A stretch of DNA of 14,526 nt from Bacillus rubiinfantis (GTDB lineage Bacteria > Bacillota > Bacilli > Bacillales > Cytobacillaceae), in the NCBI GenBank assembly GCA_000752035.1, contig CCFE01000020.1, positions 1 through 14,526 on the forward strand. The letters are read 5' to 3'. Numbering within the stretch: the first letter of the stretch is position 1; each line of letters opens with the position of its first letter. The notes under the pieces are model-generated. The model saw only the letters and a program-made list of their open reading frames with translations. It was not told the origin of the DNA and did not search any database. This document shows, one piece after another, positions 7,305 to 14,526 of this stretch. The position numbers were made by a program, and so were the translations under genes.

Positions 7305-7955
7305 ATGGAAAATAAAATTGCACAAATCCATAAGATGTTATTTATGGATAAACATACATTGGATGATGACACTATTGAATTAATTGAAAAAACCATAAAG
7401 AAAATATTAGAATACGATAATCGAAGGTTGAATGGAAAGGTTATTACTGGTGTTAAGATTAAATTTAAGGATAGACCAAAGAAGTTCAATAATGTCAAAG
7501 CAGGGCAGGTATTTGAGATTTTTAACGATGATATTCTCAAATATTGTTATTGCATAATTGTTTCTGATGTAGATGAAGATATTATTATAGGTTACTTGGA
7601 TATCTATTCTAATAATCCTTTGCAAGTAGAGGAAATATTCAATTATATAAAGGAACGGAAATTTGTGTTTTTTGCCAATACTGGATTAACCGGTATAATA
7701 AATAATAGATGGAAATATATAACTGATTATTCGGTGGGAATTTTGTCTAAAGATGAAATATTGAGTATTCCATACCAAATTTTTTTTAATGGTAAATATT
7801 ATAAAAGTATTGGCGATAGCACTAAAGAAATTCTAGATTGTGATATTATATCCACAGAGGAGGCAGAAAGTATATTTAACCCCTTAGGGATAGTAGGTGA
7901 ATTAGAAATACAATCAATTTTAAAAGCAAATTATAAAAAGAAGCTAAACAAATAA
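7305..7955 (+). CDS. Imm26-like immunity protein, mosaic allele (copy 4)
   Basis: This 216-residue immunity protein is alpha-type throughout (Leu19, Gly145, Leu206) except for Ser143, which is the beta-type residue. It is the only copy combining Ser143 with Gly145, although these codons lie within nine bases of each other. It could be an evolutionary intermediate between alpha and beta or the result of a very short gene-conversion tract. The gene keeps its own AGGAAAGGG ribosome binding site and terminator. It is the last GIY-YIG immunity gene before the array switches to a different tip. Confidence 0.75.
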   Translation: MENKIAQIHKMLFMDKHTLDDDTIELIEKTIKKILEYDNRRLNGKVITGVKIKFKDRPKKFNNVKAGQVFEIFNDDILKYCYCIIVSDVDEDIIIGYLDIYSNNPLQVEEIFNYIKERKFVFFANTGLTGIINNRWKYITDYSVGILSKDEILSIPYQIFFNGKYYKSIGDSTKEILDCDIISTEEAESIFNPLGIVGELEIQSILKANYKKKLNK

Positions 7956-7963
7956 TTTTATTA

Positions 7964-8005
7964 GGGATCTCTGTTTAAATTTTTGAACAGGGGTCTATTT
8001 TTTAT
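7964..8005 (+). terminator. Rho-independent terminator after immunity copy 4
   Basis: Same hairpin and T-rich run, left arm from 7966. Confidence 0.7.
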
Positions 8006-8025
8006 ATACAAAGAGTAAAAAGTTT

Positions 8026-9267
8026 ATGAAATCAATAACTCTAGCCAAAGCACATGACAAGTCGGGAAATATTTTAAAAGTTACAGACAGACATGGGACA
8101 AGCCAGTATGAATATGATGGCAATGAGCAGCTGATAAAGGAAACCTTGCCAGATGGAACAATAAATGAATATCGCTATGACAAAGTTGGTAACAGGTTAG
8201 CATCGATTCAAAATGGAAAAGTAACAAAATTCAGTTATAATGATGGTAACCAGATTATTGCAAAAAATGATACTAATACCTTCACGTATGATGCCGACGG
8301 GAATGTAAAGAAAGATGATCAGTTCATTTATGAATACAATGATTTAGGTGCGCAGACAAAGGTTTCTACTTTGGCCAATAAAGAAGTAGCCAAATACGAG
8401 TATGATGAAGAAGGACTAAGGACTAAAAAGATTGTCGGAACTAAAACCTATGAGTATTATTATGACGGAGAAGATGATCATCTAGCCTTAGAAGTAATGA
8501 AGGAAAACGACCAAGTCCAGAAATATCGTTATTACCAATGGGATGAAAACGGAAAAGCCGTCGGAATGGTGATACAAGATCAAGATAGTTCCGGAAAATG
8601 GCGCACCAAAACCTATTATTTCTGGACAAACCAACGCGGTGACGTCACAACGATTATTGACCACACCGGCGCGGAAGTAGGTTCCTACACATACGATGCG
8701 TTTGGTAATGTACTCAGCGAAACAGGGACAATCGCCAAGGAAAACCAAATTCGCTATGCAAGCTATTACTATGACCAAGAAACGAAGCACTACTATTTGA
8801 AAGCAAGATACTACGACCCGCAAAACGGGAACTTCTTGGCGTTAGACCCACATCCAGGGGATGACGATGATCCTGTTTCTCAGAATGGGTATACGTATGC
8901 AGGGAATAATCCAGTTTCGATGACGGATCCCGATGGGGAATATGCCCAATATATTATTGTTGGAGTAGTAATTGTATATCGTAGTTATAAACTATACAAA
9001 GGCGGAAAAAAAGTTTATAAACTTGTTAGAACAACAAAGAAATATAAAATTAAGCCTAAGAAGAAAAAGAAAAAAAAGAAAGAAAGAGAGCACAAAGGAA
9101 CACCGAGGAATAATCAAGCTCAAAATAAACAAGTAGATTCTATTGTTAGTAAACGAAAACTCAATAAAGCTCAAAGAAGAGAACTCCATGATGCGATTTC
9201 TCATAGGAATTATAGTTATAAACAAATCGATGAAATTGCAAAAGATATTAAAGAAGGAAAATGGTAA
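8026..9267 (+). CDS. Orphan Rhs C-terminal fragment (type A stub) with a different, short lysine-rich toxin tip
   Basis: This 413-residue ORF shares residues 1 to about 295 with the other type A stubs (YD repeats, Rhs core) but has NNPVSMTDPDG in place of NSPISSVDPDG and an unrelated tip of 109 residues after DPDG (301-304). The tip starts with a hydrophobic segment (about 307-317, perhaps membrane-contacting). It continues with a very basic stretch containing eight consecutive lysines (345-352), and ends in a compact helical domain from about residue 362 with a LHDAIS...YSYKQIDEIA motif. That ending resembles short C-terminal domains common on Rhs toxins (polymorphic toxin type 34-like, from memory). 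The biochemical target is not evident. No frame lesion is seen, so unlike most GIY-YIG copies this tip looks intact. The stub again lacks a Shine-Dalgarno. The following immunity gene begins 17 bases after the stop. Confidence 0.75.
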   Translation: MKSITLAKAHDKSGNILKVTDRHGTSQYEYDGNEQLIKETLPDGTINEYRYDKVGNRLASIQNGKVTKFSYNDGNQIIAKNDTNTFTYDADGNVKKDDQFIYEYNDLGAQTKVSTLANKEVAKYEYDEEGLRTKKIVGTKTYEYYYDGEDDHLALEVMKENDQVQKYRYYQWDENGKAVGMVIQDQDSSGKWRTKTYYFWTNQRGDVTTIIDHTGAEVGSYTYDAFGNVLSETGTIAKENQIRYASYYYDQETKHYYLKARYYDPQNGNFLALDPHPGDDDDPVSQNGYTYAGNNPVSMTDPDGEYAQYIIVGVVIVYRSYKLYKGGKKVYKLVRTTKKYKIKPKKKKKKKKEREHKGTPRNNQAQNKQVDSIVSKRKLNKAQRRELHDAISHRNYSYKQIDEIAKDIKEGKW

Positions 9268-9283
9268 AAGGAAGTGATTGAGT

Positions 9284-9799
9284 ATGAAATATGAAATTGA
9301 AAAAAGATTAACGCAAATTTTGGGCCTGCCATTTCAAATTGCGGGAAGGTCATCTAATATGGTTTGGTTTGGCTTTGGAGATTACTTTATTTTAAAAGAT
9401 AAGTTAGGGGAGAAATCAGTAACTAAATATACTATTAATGTACAATGCAGTTGGAGAATATGTTCTAATGAAAAAATCTTAATTGCATCTAAGGATATTT
9501 ATATACCTAGTTCCGAATGGTATGAAGAAAATGATGAAGATAATGATTTTGATTGGGATATTATTGGCAACAATAGGTGTGATGAATTATTTGTTAAATT
9601 TAATGAAACTAATCAATCATGTGGTATCGTTGATTCAGTTCTTGCCGATAGTTATGGTGGTGTAAAAATATTTTTAAATAATGAGCTTCATATTGAAATA
9701 TTTCCAGACGAATCAACTGAAAATGAACATTGGAGATTATTTACACCCGGAAATGTAGAATCACATTTTGTGGTTACTGGTTTAGGAATTGAATCATAA
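9284..9799 (+). CDS. Putative immunity protein for the lysine-rich tip
   Basis: This 171-residue, strongly acidic, soluble protein has a run of Glu/Asp near residues 82-92 (EENDEDNDFDWD), which suits binding of the very basic tip encoded just upstream. I chose the ATG at 9284 because AAGGAAGTGA (9268-9277) lies 6-9 bases before it; a TTG at 9278 is in frame but only about 3 bases from that site. Visible features are an 'NVQCSWRI' strand and a C-terminal 'WRLF...HFVVTGLGIE' segment, a pattern I recognise from small hypothetical immunity-type proteins of Firmicutes but cannot assign to a named family. It is AT-rich and unrelated to the Imm26-like genes. The short spacing after the toxin stop suggests co-transcription with it; a strong terminator follows. 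Confidence 0.75.
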   Translation: MKYEIEKRLTQILGLPFQIAGRSSNMVWFGFGDYFILKDKLGEKSVTKYTINVQCSWRICSNEKILIASKDIYIPSSEWYEENDEDNDFDWDIIGNNRCDELFVKFNETNQSCGIVDSVLADSYGGVKIFLNNELHIEIFPDESTENEHWRLFTPGNVESHFVVTGLGIES

Positions 9800-9820
9800 T
9801 TTTAATAAGTAGTTGTAGAC

Positions 9821-9858
9821 AGGGTGGGACAGGTTGCTTGTCCCACCATTTATTTATA
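9821..9858 (+). terminator. Strong Rho-independent terminator after the second-type immunity gene
   Basis: A perfect 9-pair GC-rich stem (9823-9831 with 9839-9847), extendable by two more pairs, has a short loop and is followed by an AT-rich tail. It differs from the terminators behind the Imm26-like genes and closes this cassette before the next Rhs stub. Confidence 0.85.
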
Positions 9859-9885
9859 ATAAGGATTAAATATCTGAAAGATTAG

Positions 9886-10899
9886 GTGCCTATCTCCGCT
9901 TCCTTGGTAAGTAAAGAAATAGCCAAATTCGAGTACGATGAAGAAGGTTTAAGAACGAAAAAAATTGTCAGAACCAAAACCTATGAGGTCTATTATGACG
10001 GAAAAAATAATAATTTAGCGCTGAAGGCAACAAAAGAAAACAACCAAGTTCAGAGATATCGCTATTACCAATGGGATGAAAACGGAAAAGCCGTAGGAAT
10101 GGTAATAAAAGATAAAAATCAATCTGGAAATTGGCAAACCAAAACCTATTATTTCTGGACAAATCAACGTGGTGATGTAACAACCATCGTAGATAAGACT
10201 GGTGCGGAATTAGGATCTTATACGTATGATGCTTATGGCAATGTTTTGAGTGAAACTGGAACAATTGCCAAGGAAAATCCTATCCGCTATGCAAGCTATT
10301 ACTATGATCAAGAGACGAAGCATTACTATTTGAAGGCAAGGTATTATGACCCGCAGAATGGAAACTTTTTGGCGTTAGACCCGCATCCGGGTGATGACGA
10401 TGATCCAGTTTCTCAGAATGGGTATACGTATGCGGGGAATAGCCCTATATCTTCTGTAGATCCGGATGGTGATTATTTTTGGTTAGCCGTAAGTGTAGGT
10501 GTTGCAGCTTATGATGGTTACAAAGCCTATAAATCTAAAAAAAGTTGGAAGTCAGCTGCTTCGGCTGCGGCAATTGGTTTAATTGGTGGATCAAAAATAA
10601 AAGCAGCTAAGAAAGCTGGTCATGCTGTATACACATTATCAAAAGGTGGAAAGGTCGTTTATGTAGGAAGAACAAAAAACATTGCTGCGCGAAAATCAGC
10701 ACATAGACTTGGTCACCCGGATACAAATTTTAATGTAGTTAAGTCAGGATTAAGCTATGATGTTGCTCGAGGATTGGAACATAGATATTATTTAAAAAGC
10801 GGGGGGAAACGTAACTTAAGAAATAAAATACGGCCAATTAGCAAAAAAAATAAGAAGTATAATCACTATATAAGTGTCTCACGAAAGCATTACAGATAA
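9886..10899 (+). CDS. Orphan Rhs C-terminal fragment (type B stub) with complete GIY-YIG nuclease tip
   Basis: This is the only copy whose GIY-YIG tip is full length. The start is a GTG with a weak GAAAG five bases upstream, so it is uncertain. The ORF holds the last YD repeats, the Rhs core, DPDG, the pre-toxin segment and the nuclease: AVY at 247-249, YVG at 259-261, Arg262, Glu298 in RGLEHR and Asn313 in the LRNKI motif. A PISKKNKKY segment follows, typical of the end of GIY-YIG toxin tips. The G run at 10801-10806 has six bases and the A run at 10843-10850 has eight; both are needed for this frame. It ends 29 bases before its immunity gene, a natural toxin-immunity spacing. The predicted activity is nucleic acid cleavage in target cells. 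The stub itself has no export signal, so it would need to recombine into a complete rhs gene to be delivered. Confidence 0.8.
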   Translation: MPISASLVSKEIAKFEYDEEGLRTKKIVRTKTYEVYYDGKNNNLALKATKENNQVQRYRYYQWDENGKAVGMVIKDKNQSGNWQTKTYYFWTNQRGDVTTIVDKTGAELGSYTYDAYGNVLSETGTIAKENPIRYASYYYDQETKHYYLKARYYDPQNGNFLALDPHPGDDDDPVSQNGYTYAGNSPISSVDPDGDYFWLAVSVGVAAYDGYKAYKSKKSWKSAASAAAIGLIGGSKIKAAKKAGHAVYTLSKGGKVVYVGRTKNIAARKSAHRLGHPDTNFNVVKSGLSYDVARGLEHRYYLKSGGKRNLRNKIRPISKKNKKYNHYISVSRKHYR

Positions 10900-10928
10900 A
10901 ATATAAATAGGAAAGGGTATTCTTTAAA

Positions 10929-11579
10929 ATGGAAAATAAAATTGCACAAATCCATAAGATGTTATTTATGGATAAACATACATTTGATGATGACACTATT
11001 GAATTAATTGAAAAAACCATAAAGAAAATATTAGAATACGATAATCGAAGGTTGAATGGAAAGGTTATTACTGGTGTTAAGATTAAATTTAAGGATAGAC
11101 CAAAGAAATTCAATAATGTCAAAGCAGGGCAGGTATTTGAGATTTTCAACGATGATATTCTCAAATATTGTTATTGCATAATTGTTTCTGATGTAGATGA
11201 GGATATTATTATAGGTTACTTGGATATCTATTCTAATAATCCTTTGCAAGTAGAGGAAATATTCAATTATATAAAGGAACGGAAATTTGTATTTTTTGCC
11301 AATACTGGATTAACCGGTATAATAAATAATAGATGGAAATATATAACTGATTATTCGGTGGAAATTTTGTCTAAAGATGAAATATTGAGTATTCCATACC
11401 AAATTTTTTTTAATGGTAAATATTATAAAAGTATTGGCGATAGCACTAAAGAAATTCTAGATTGTGATATTATATCCACAGAAGAGGCAGAAAGTATATT
11501 TAACCCCTTAGGGATAGTAGGTGAATTAGAAATACAATCAATTTTAAAAGCAAATTATAAAAAGAAGCTAAACAAATAA
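10929..11579 (+). CDS. Imm26-like immunity protein, variant allele, partner of the intact GIY-YIG tip (copy 5)
   Basis: This 216-residue beta-type immunity protein (Phe19, Ser143, Glu145, Leu206) starts 29 bases after the complete toxin's stop codon, with the AGGAAAGGG ribosome binding site inside that gap. Because it accompanies the only intact toxin tip, the beta allele may be the version matched to an active toxin, while the alpha alleles sit next to lesioned tips; that link is inference from linkage. It differs from the copy at 5216 in residue 206 only (Leu instead of Ile). The GQVFEI, GYLDIY and Trp136 pattern supports an Imm26-like fold. Confidence 0.78.
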   Translation: MENKIAQIHKMLFMDKHTFDDDTIELIEKTIKKILEYDNRRLNGKVITGVKIKFKDRPKKFNNVKAGQVFEIFNDDILKYCYCIIVSDVDEDIIIGYLDIYSNNPLQVEEIFNYIKERKFVFFANTGLTGIINNRWKYITDYSVEILSKDEILSIPYQIFFNGKYYKSIGDSTKEILDCDIISTEEAESIFNPLGIVGELEIQSILKANYKKKLNK

Positions 11580-11587
11580 TTTTATTA

Positions 11588-11629
11588 GGGATCTCTGTTT
11601 AAATTTTTGAACAGGGGTCTATTTTTTAT
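11588..11629 (+). terminator. Rho-independent terminator after immunity copy 5
   Basis: Same hairpin and T-rich run as the other Imm26-like cassettes, left arm from 11590. Confidence 0.7.
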
Positions 11630-11649
11630 ATACAAAGAGTAAAAAGTTT

Positions 11650-12909
11650 ATGAAATCAATAACTCTAGCCAAAGCACATGACAAGTCGGGAAATATTTTA
11701 AAAGTTACAGACAGACATGGGACAAGCCAGTATGAATATGATGGCAATGAGCAGCTGATAAAGGAAACCTTGCCAGATGGAACAATAAATGAATATCGCT
11801 ATGACAAAGTTGGTAACAGGTTAGCATCGATTCAAAATGGAAAAGTAACAAAATTCAGTTATAATGATGGTAACCAGATTATTGCAAAAAATGATACTAA
11901 TACCTTCACGTATGATGCCGACGGGAATGTAAAGAAAGATGATCAGTTCATTTATGAATACAATGATTTAGGTGCGCAGACAAAGGTTTCTACTTTGGCC
12001 AATAAAGAAGTAGCCAAATACGAGTATGATGAAGAAGGACTAAGGACTAAAAAGATTGTCGGAACTAAAACCTATGAGTATTATTATGACGGAGAAGATG
12101 ATCATCTAGCCTTAGAAGTAATGAAGGAAAACGACCAAGTCCAGAAATATCGTTATTACCAATGGGATGAAAACGGAAAAGCCGTCGGAATGGTGATACA
12201 AGATCAAGATAGTTCCGGAAAATGGCGCACCAAAACCTATTATTTCTGGACAAACCAACGCGGTGACGTCACAACGATTATTGACCACACTGGCGCGGAA
12301 GTAGGTTCCTACACATACGATGCGTTTGGTAATGTACTCAGCGAAACAGGGACAATCGCCAAGGAAAACCAAATTCGCTATGCAAGCTATTACTATGACC
12401 AAGAAACGAAGCACTACTATTTGAAAGCAAGATACTACGACCCGCAAAACGGGAACTTCTTGGCATTAGATCCGCACCCAGGAGATGACGATGATCCTGT
12501 TTCTCAGAATGGGTATACGTATGCGGGGAATAGCCCTATATCTTCTGTAGATCCGGATGGTGATTATTTTTGGTTAGCCGTAAGTGTAGGTGTTGCAGCT
12601 TATGATGGTTACAAAGCCTATAAATCTAAAAAAAGTTGGAAGTCAGCTGCTTCGGCTGCGGCAATTGGTTTAATTGGTGGATCAAAAATAAAAGCAGCTA
12701 AGAAAGCTGGTCATGCTGTATACACATTATCAAAAGGTGGAAAGGTCGTTTATGTAGGAAGAACAAAAAACATTGCTGCGCGAAAATCAGCACATAGACT
12801 TGGTCACCCGGATACAAATTTTAATGTAGTTAAGTCAGGATTAAGCTATGATGTTGCTCGAGGATTGGAACATAGATATTATTTAAAAAGCGGGGGAAAC
12901 GTAACTTAA
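11650..12909 (+). CDS. Orphan Rhs C-terminal fragment (type A stub) with frameshift-truncated GIY-YIG tip (copy 6)
   Basis: The 419-residue product is identical to those at 1758, 3847 and 5937. One synonymous substitution distinguishes it: ACT instead of ACC in the DHTGAEVGSY segment, at 12290. The five-base G run at 12892-12896 stops the tip early although it lies directly downstream of the intact six-G cassette, so the lesion is not confined to one end of the array. The A run downstream has seven bases. As in the other type A stubs, the ATG lacks a Shine-Dalgarno and the upstream region is a terminator, which argues for a silent cassette. Confidence 0.75.
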   Translation: MKSITLAKAHDKSGNILKVTDRHGTSQYEYDGNEQLIKETLPDGTINEYRYDKVGNRLASIQNGKVTKFSYNDGNQIIAKNDTNTFTYDADGNVKKDDQFIYEYNDLGAQTKVSTLANKEVAKYEYDEEGLRTKKIVGTKTYEYYYDGEDDHLALEVMKENDQVQKYRYYQWDENGKAVGMVIQDQDSSGKWRTKTYYFWTNQRGDVTTIIDHTGAEVGSYTYDAFGNVLSETGTIAKENQIRYASYYYDQETKHYYLKARYYDPQNGNFLALDPHPGDDDDPVSQNGYTYAGNSPISSVDPDGDYFWLAVSVGVAAYDGYKAYKSKKSWKSAASAAAIGLIGGSKIKAAKKAGHAVYTLSKGGKVVYVGRTKNIAARKSAHRLGHPDTNFNVVKSGLSYDVARGLEHRYYLKSGGNVT

Positions 12910-13017
12910 GAAATAAAATACGGCCAATTAGCAAAAAAATAAGAAGTATAATCACTATATGAGTGTCTCACGAAAGCATTACAGATAAAATATAAATAGG
13001 AAAGGGTATTCTTTAAA

Positions 13018-13668
13018 ATGGAAAATAAAATTGCACAAATCCATAAGATGTTATTTATGGATAAACATACATTGGATGATGACACTATTGAATTAATTGA
13101 AAAAACCATAAAGAAAATATTAGAATACGATAATCGAAGGTTGAATGGAAAGGTTATTACTGGTGTTAAGATTAAATTTAAGGATAGACCAAAGAAGTTC
13201 AATAATGTCAAAGCAGGGCAGGTATTTGAGATTTTTAACGATGATATTCTCAAATATTGTTATTGCATAATTGTTTCTGATGTAGATGAAGATATTATTA
13301 TAGGTTACTTGGATATCTATTCTAATAATCCTTTGCAAGTAGAGGAAATATTCAATTATATAAAGGAACGGAAATTTGTGTTTTTTGCCAATACTGGATT
13401 AACCGGTATAATAAATAATAGATGGAAATATATAACTGATTATCCGGTGGGAATTTTGTCTAAAGATGAAATATTGAGTATTCCATACCAAATTTTTTTT
13501 AATGGTAAATATTATAAAAGTATTGGCGATAGCACTAAAGAAATTCTAGATTGTGATATTATATCCACAGAGGAGGCAGAAAGTATATTTAACCCCTTAG
13601 GGATAGTAGGTGAATTAGAAATACAATCAATTTTAAAAGCAAATTATAAAAAGAAGCTAAACAAATAA
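13018..13668 (+). CDS. Imm26-like immunity protein (copy 6)
   Basis: This 216-residue alpha allele (Leu19, Pro143, Gly145, Leu206) has the same protein sequence as the copies at 1037 and 3126. The AGGAAAGGG ribosome binding site and terminator are kept. It is the sixth Imm26-like gene in 14.5 kb, all six with complete frames, against one complete GIY-YIG tip. Several identical copies could raise the dose of immunity protein or simply be passengers of cassette duplication; the sequence alone does not separate these. Confidence 0.75.
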   Translation: MENKIAQIHKMLFMDKHTLDDDTIELIEKTIKKILEYDNRRLNGKVITGVKIKFKDRPKKFNNVKAGQVFEIFNDDILKYCYCIIVSDVDEDIIIGYLDIYSNNPLQVEEIFNYIKERKFVFFANTGLTGIINNRWKYITDYPVGILSKDEILSIPYQIFFNGKYYKSIGDSTKEILDCDIISTEEAESIFNPLGIVGELEIQSILKANYKKKLNK

Positions 13669-13676
13669 TTTTATTA

Positions 13677-13718
13677 GGGATCTCTGTTTAAATTTTTGAA
13701 CAGGGGTCTATTTTTTAT
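13677..13718 (+). terminator. Rho-independent terminator after immunity copy 6
   Basis: Same hairpin and T-rich run, left arm from 13679. Confidence 0.7.
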
Positions 13719-13738
13719 ATACAAAGAGTAAAAAGTTT

Positions 13739-14526
13739 ATGAAATCAATAACTCTAGCCAAAGCACATGACAAGTCGGGAAATATTTTAAAAGTTACAGA
13801 CAGACATGGGACAAGCCAGTATGAATATGATGGCAATGAGCAGCTGATAAAGGAAACCTTGCCAGATGGAACAATAAATGAATATCGCTATGACAAAGTT
13901 GGTAACAGGTTAGCATCGATTCAAAATGGAAAAGTAACAAAATTCAGTTATAATGATGGTAACCAGATTATTGCAAAAAATGATACTAATACCTTCACGT
14001 ATGATGCCGACGGGAATGTAAAGAAAGATGATCAGTTCATTTATGAATACAATGATTTAGGTGCGCAGACAAAGGTTTCTACTTTGGCCAATAAAGAAGT
14101 AGCCAAATACGAGTATGATGAAGAAGGACTAAGGACTAAAAAGATTGTCGGAACTAAAACCTATGAGTATTATTATGACGGAGAAGATGATCATCTAGCC
14201 TTAGAAGTAATGAAGGAAAACGACCAAGTCCAGAAATATCGTTATTACCAATGGGATGAAAACGGAAAAGCCGTCGGAATGGTGATACAAGATCAAGATA
14301 GTTCCGGAAAATGGCGCACCAAAACCTATTATTTCTGGACAAACCAACGCGGTGACGTCACAACGATTATTGACCACACCGGCGCGGAAGTAGGTTCCTA
14401 CACATACGATGCGTTTGGTAATGTACTCAGCGAAACAGGGACAATCGCCAAGGAAAACCAAATTCGCTATGCAAGCTATTACTATGACCAAGAAACGAAG
14501 CACTACTATTTGAAAGCAAGATACTA
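13739..14526 (+). CDS. Orphan Rhs C-terminal fragment (type A stub), 3' end outside window
   Basis: The first 262 codons of another type A stub run off the right edge inside the ARYY part of the Rhs core. What is present (YD repeats, RGDVTT at residue 204 onward) matches the other type A stubs. The tip is not in the window, so it cannot be said whether it would be GIY-YIG or the lysine-rich type; by analogy with the first super-repeat (position 3847) GIY-YIG is more likely. The immunity terminator of the preceding cassette lies 20 bases upstream, and no Shine-Dalgarno is visible. Confidence 0.72.
   Translation, partial: MKSITLAKAHDKSGNILKVTDRHGTSQYEYDGNEQLIKETLPDGTINEYRYDKVGNRLASIQNGKVTKFSYNDGNQIIAKNDTNTFTYDADGNVKKDDQFIYEYNDLGAQTKVSTLANKEVAKYEYDEEGLRTKKIVGTKTYEYYYDGEDDHLALEVMKENDQVQKYRYYQWDENGKAVGMVIQDQDSSGKWRTKTYYFWTNQRGDVTTIIDHTGAEVGSYTYDAFGNVLSETGTIAKENQIRYASYYYDQETKHYYLKARY

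Larger units (their letters stand above)
5937..8025. repeat. Direct tandem repeat unit, 2089 bases
   Basis: Third consecutive type A cassette. It carries two mosaic-looking substitutions: GCG instead of GCA at the Ala codon before LDPHPG (shared with the cassette at 8026 and the type B cassettes), and TCG (Ser143) in an otherwise alpha-type immunity gene. Confidence 0.9.
11650..13738. repeat. Direct tandem repeat unit, 2089 bases
   Basis: Type A cassette nearly identical to 1758-3846 and followed directly by another copy that leaves the window at 14526. Confidence 0.9.
9891..14526. repeat. Second copy of a higher-order repeat (first copy 1-4634)
   Basis: Window base 1 corresponds to base 9891, and the match continues to the window end: 14526 corresponds to 4634, a shift of 9890 growing to 9892 through the extra G and extra A. 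The repeat covers a type B cassette, a type A cassette and part of another type A cassette. The order type B, type A, then further type A therefore occurs twice. Confidence 0.85.

Noticed and set aside
1758..8025. CRISPR array or diversity-generating retroelement as the cause of the repetition
   Set aside because: The repeats are kilobase coding units without short spacers, no reverse transcriptase is present, and variation is not concentrated at adenines of a template region.
9483..9665. A 60-codon plus-strand ORF inside the second immunity gene
   Set aside because: Overlaps a better supported frame completely, has no ribosome binding site and has low-complexity composition.
1..14526. Transposon or insertion-sequence-driven duplication
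   Set aside because: No transposase, terminal inverted repeats or target-site duplications were seen at unit borders; homologous recombination between stubs explains the pattern better.

Overview
The window is one accessory island made almost entirely of repeated Rhs/YD-repeat polymorphic-toxin cassettes, all on the + strand. AT-rich DNA, purine-rich ribosome binding sites, TTG/GTG-tolerant starts and a WapA-like Rhs core (an ARYYDP motif, then a DPHPGDDDDP stretch, ending in DPDG) point to a Gram-positive Firmicute, most likely a Bacillus relative. The species cannot be fixed from the sequence. No full-length toxin gene is present. Every Rhs ORF is only the last part of such a protein, without a secretion signal or the long YD-repeat shell, so these look like orphan tip cassettes lying downstream of a complete rhs/wapA gene outside the window. 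The window begins and ends inside the array.

Layout: (1) 1-1757, a short 'type B' Rhs stub with a GIY-YIG nuclease tip and its immunity gene. (2-4) 1758-3846, 3847-5936 and 5937-8025, three almost identical direct repeats of 2089-2090 bases, each a 'type A' Rhs stub with the same GIY-YIG tip, the same immunity gene and a terminator. (5) 8026-9890, a type A stub carrying a different short lysine-rich tip, a different immunity gene and a strong hairpin terminator. (6) 9891-11649, a second type B/GIY-YIG cassette. (7) 11650-13738, another type A/GIY-YIG cassette. (8) 13739-14526, the start of one more. Bases 1-4634 recur at 9891-14526, so a higher-order repeat with a period of about 9.89 kb overlies the 2.09 kb repeat.

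The main observation is that five of the six complete GIY-YIG tips end early because a run of G has five bases. Only the copy at 9886-10899 has six Gs and reads on through the conserved C-terminal part of the nuclease domain (Asn-Lys-Ile, then a Pro-Ile-Ser motif). All six partner immunity genes are intact, each with its own ribosome binding site and terminator. The array therefore looks like amplified immunity linked to mostly disarmed or silent toxin tips. The five-G versions also carry an in-frame GGGAAAC heptamer, a classical -1 slippery sequence, where a -1 shift would restore the missing C-terminus. Linked variants (G5/G6, A7/A8, immunity alleles) are shuffled between copies, which indicates recombination or gene conversion inside the array.
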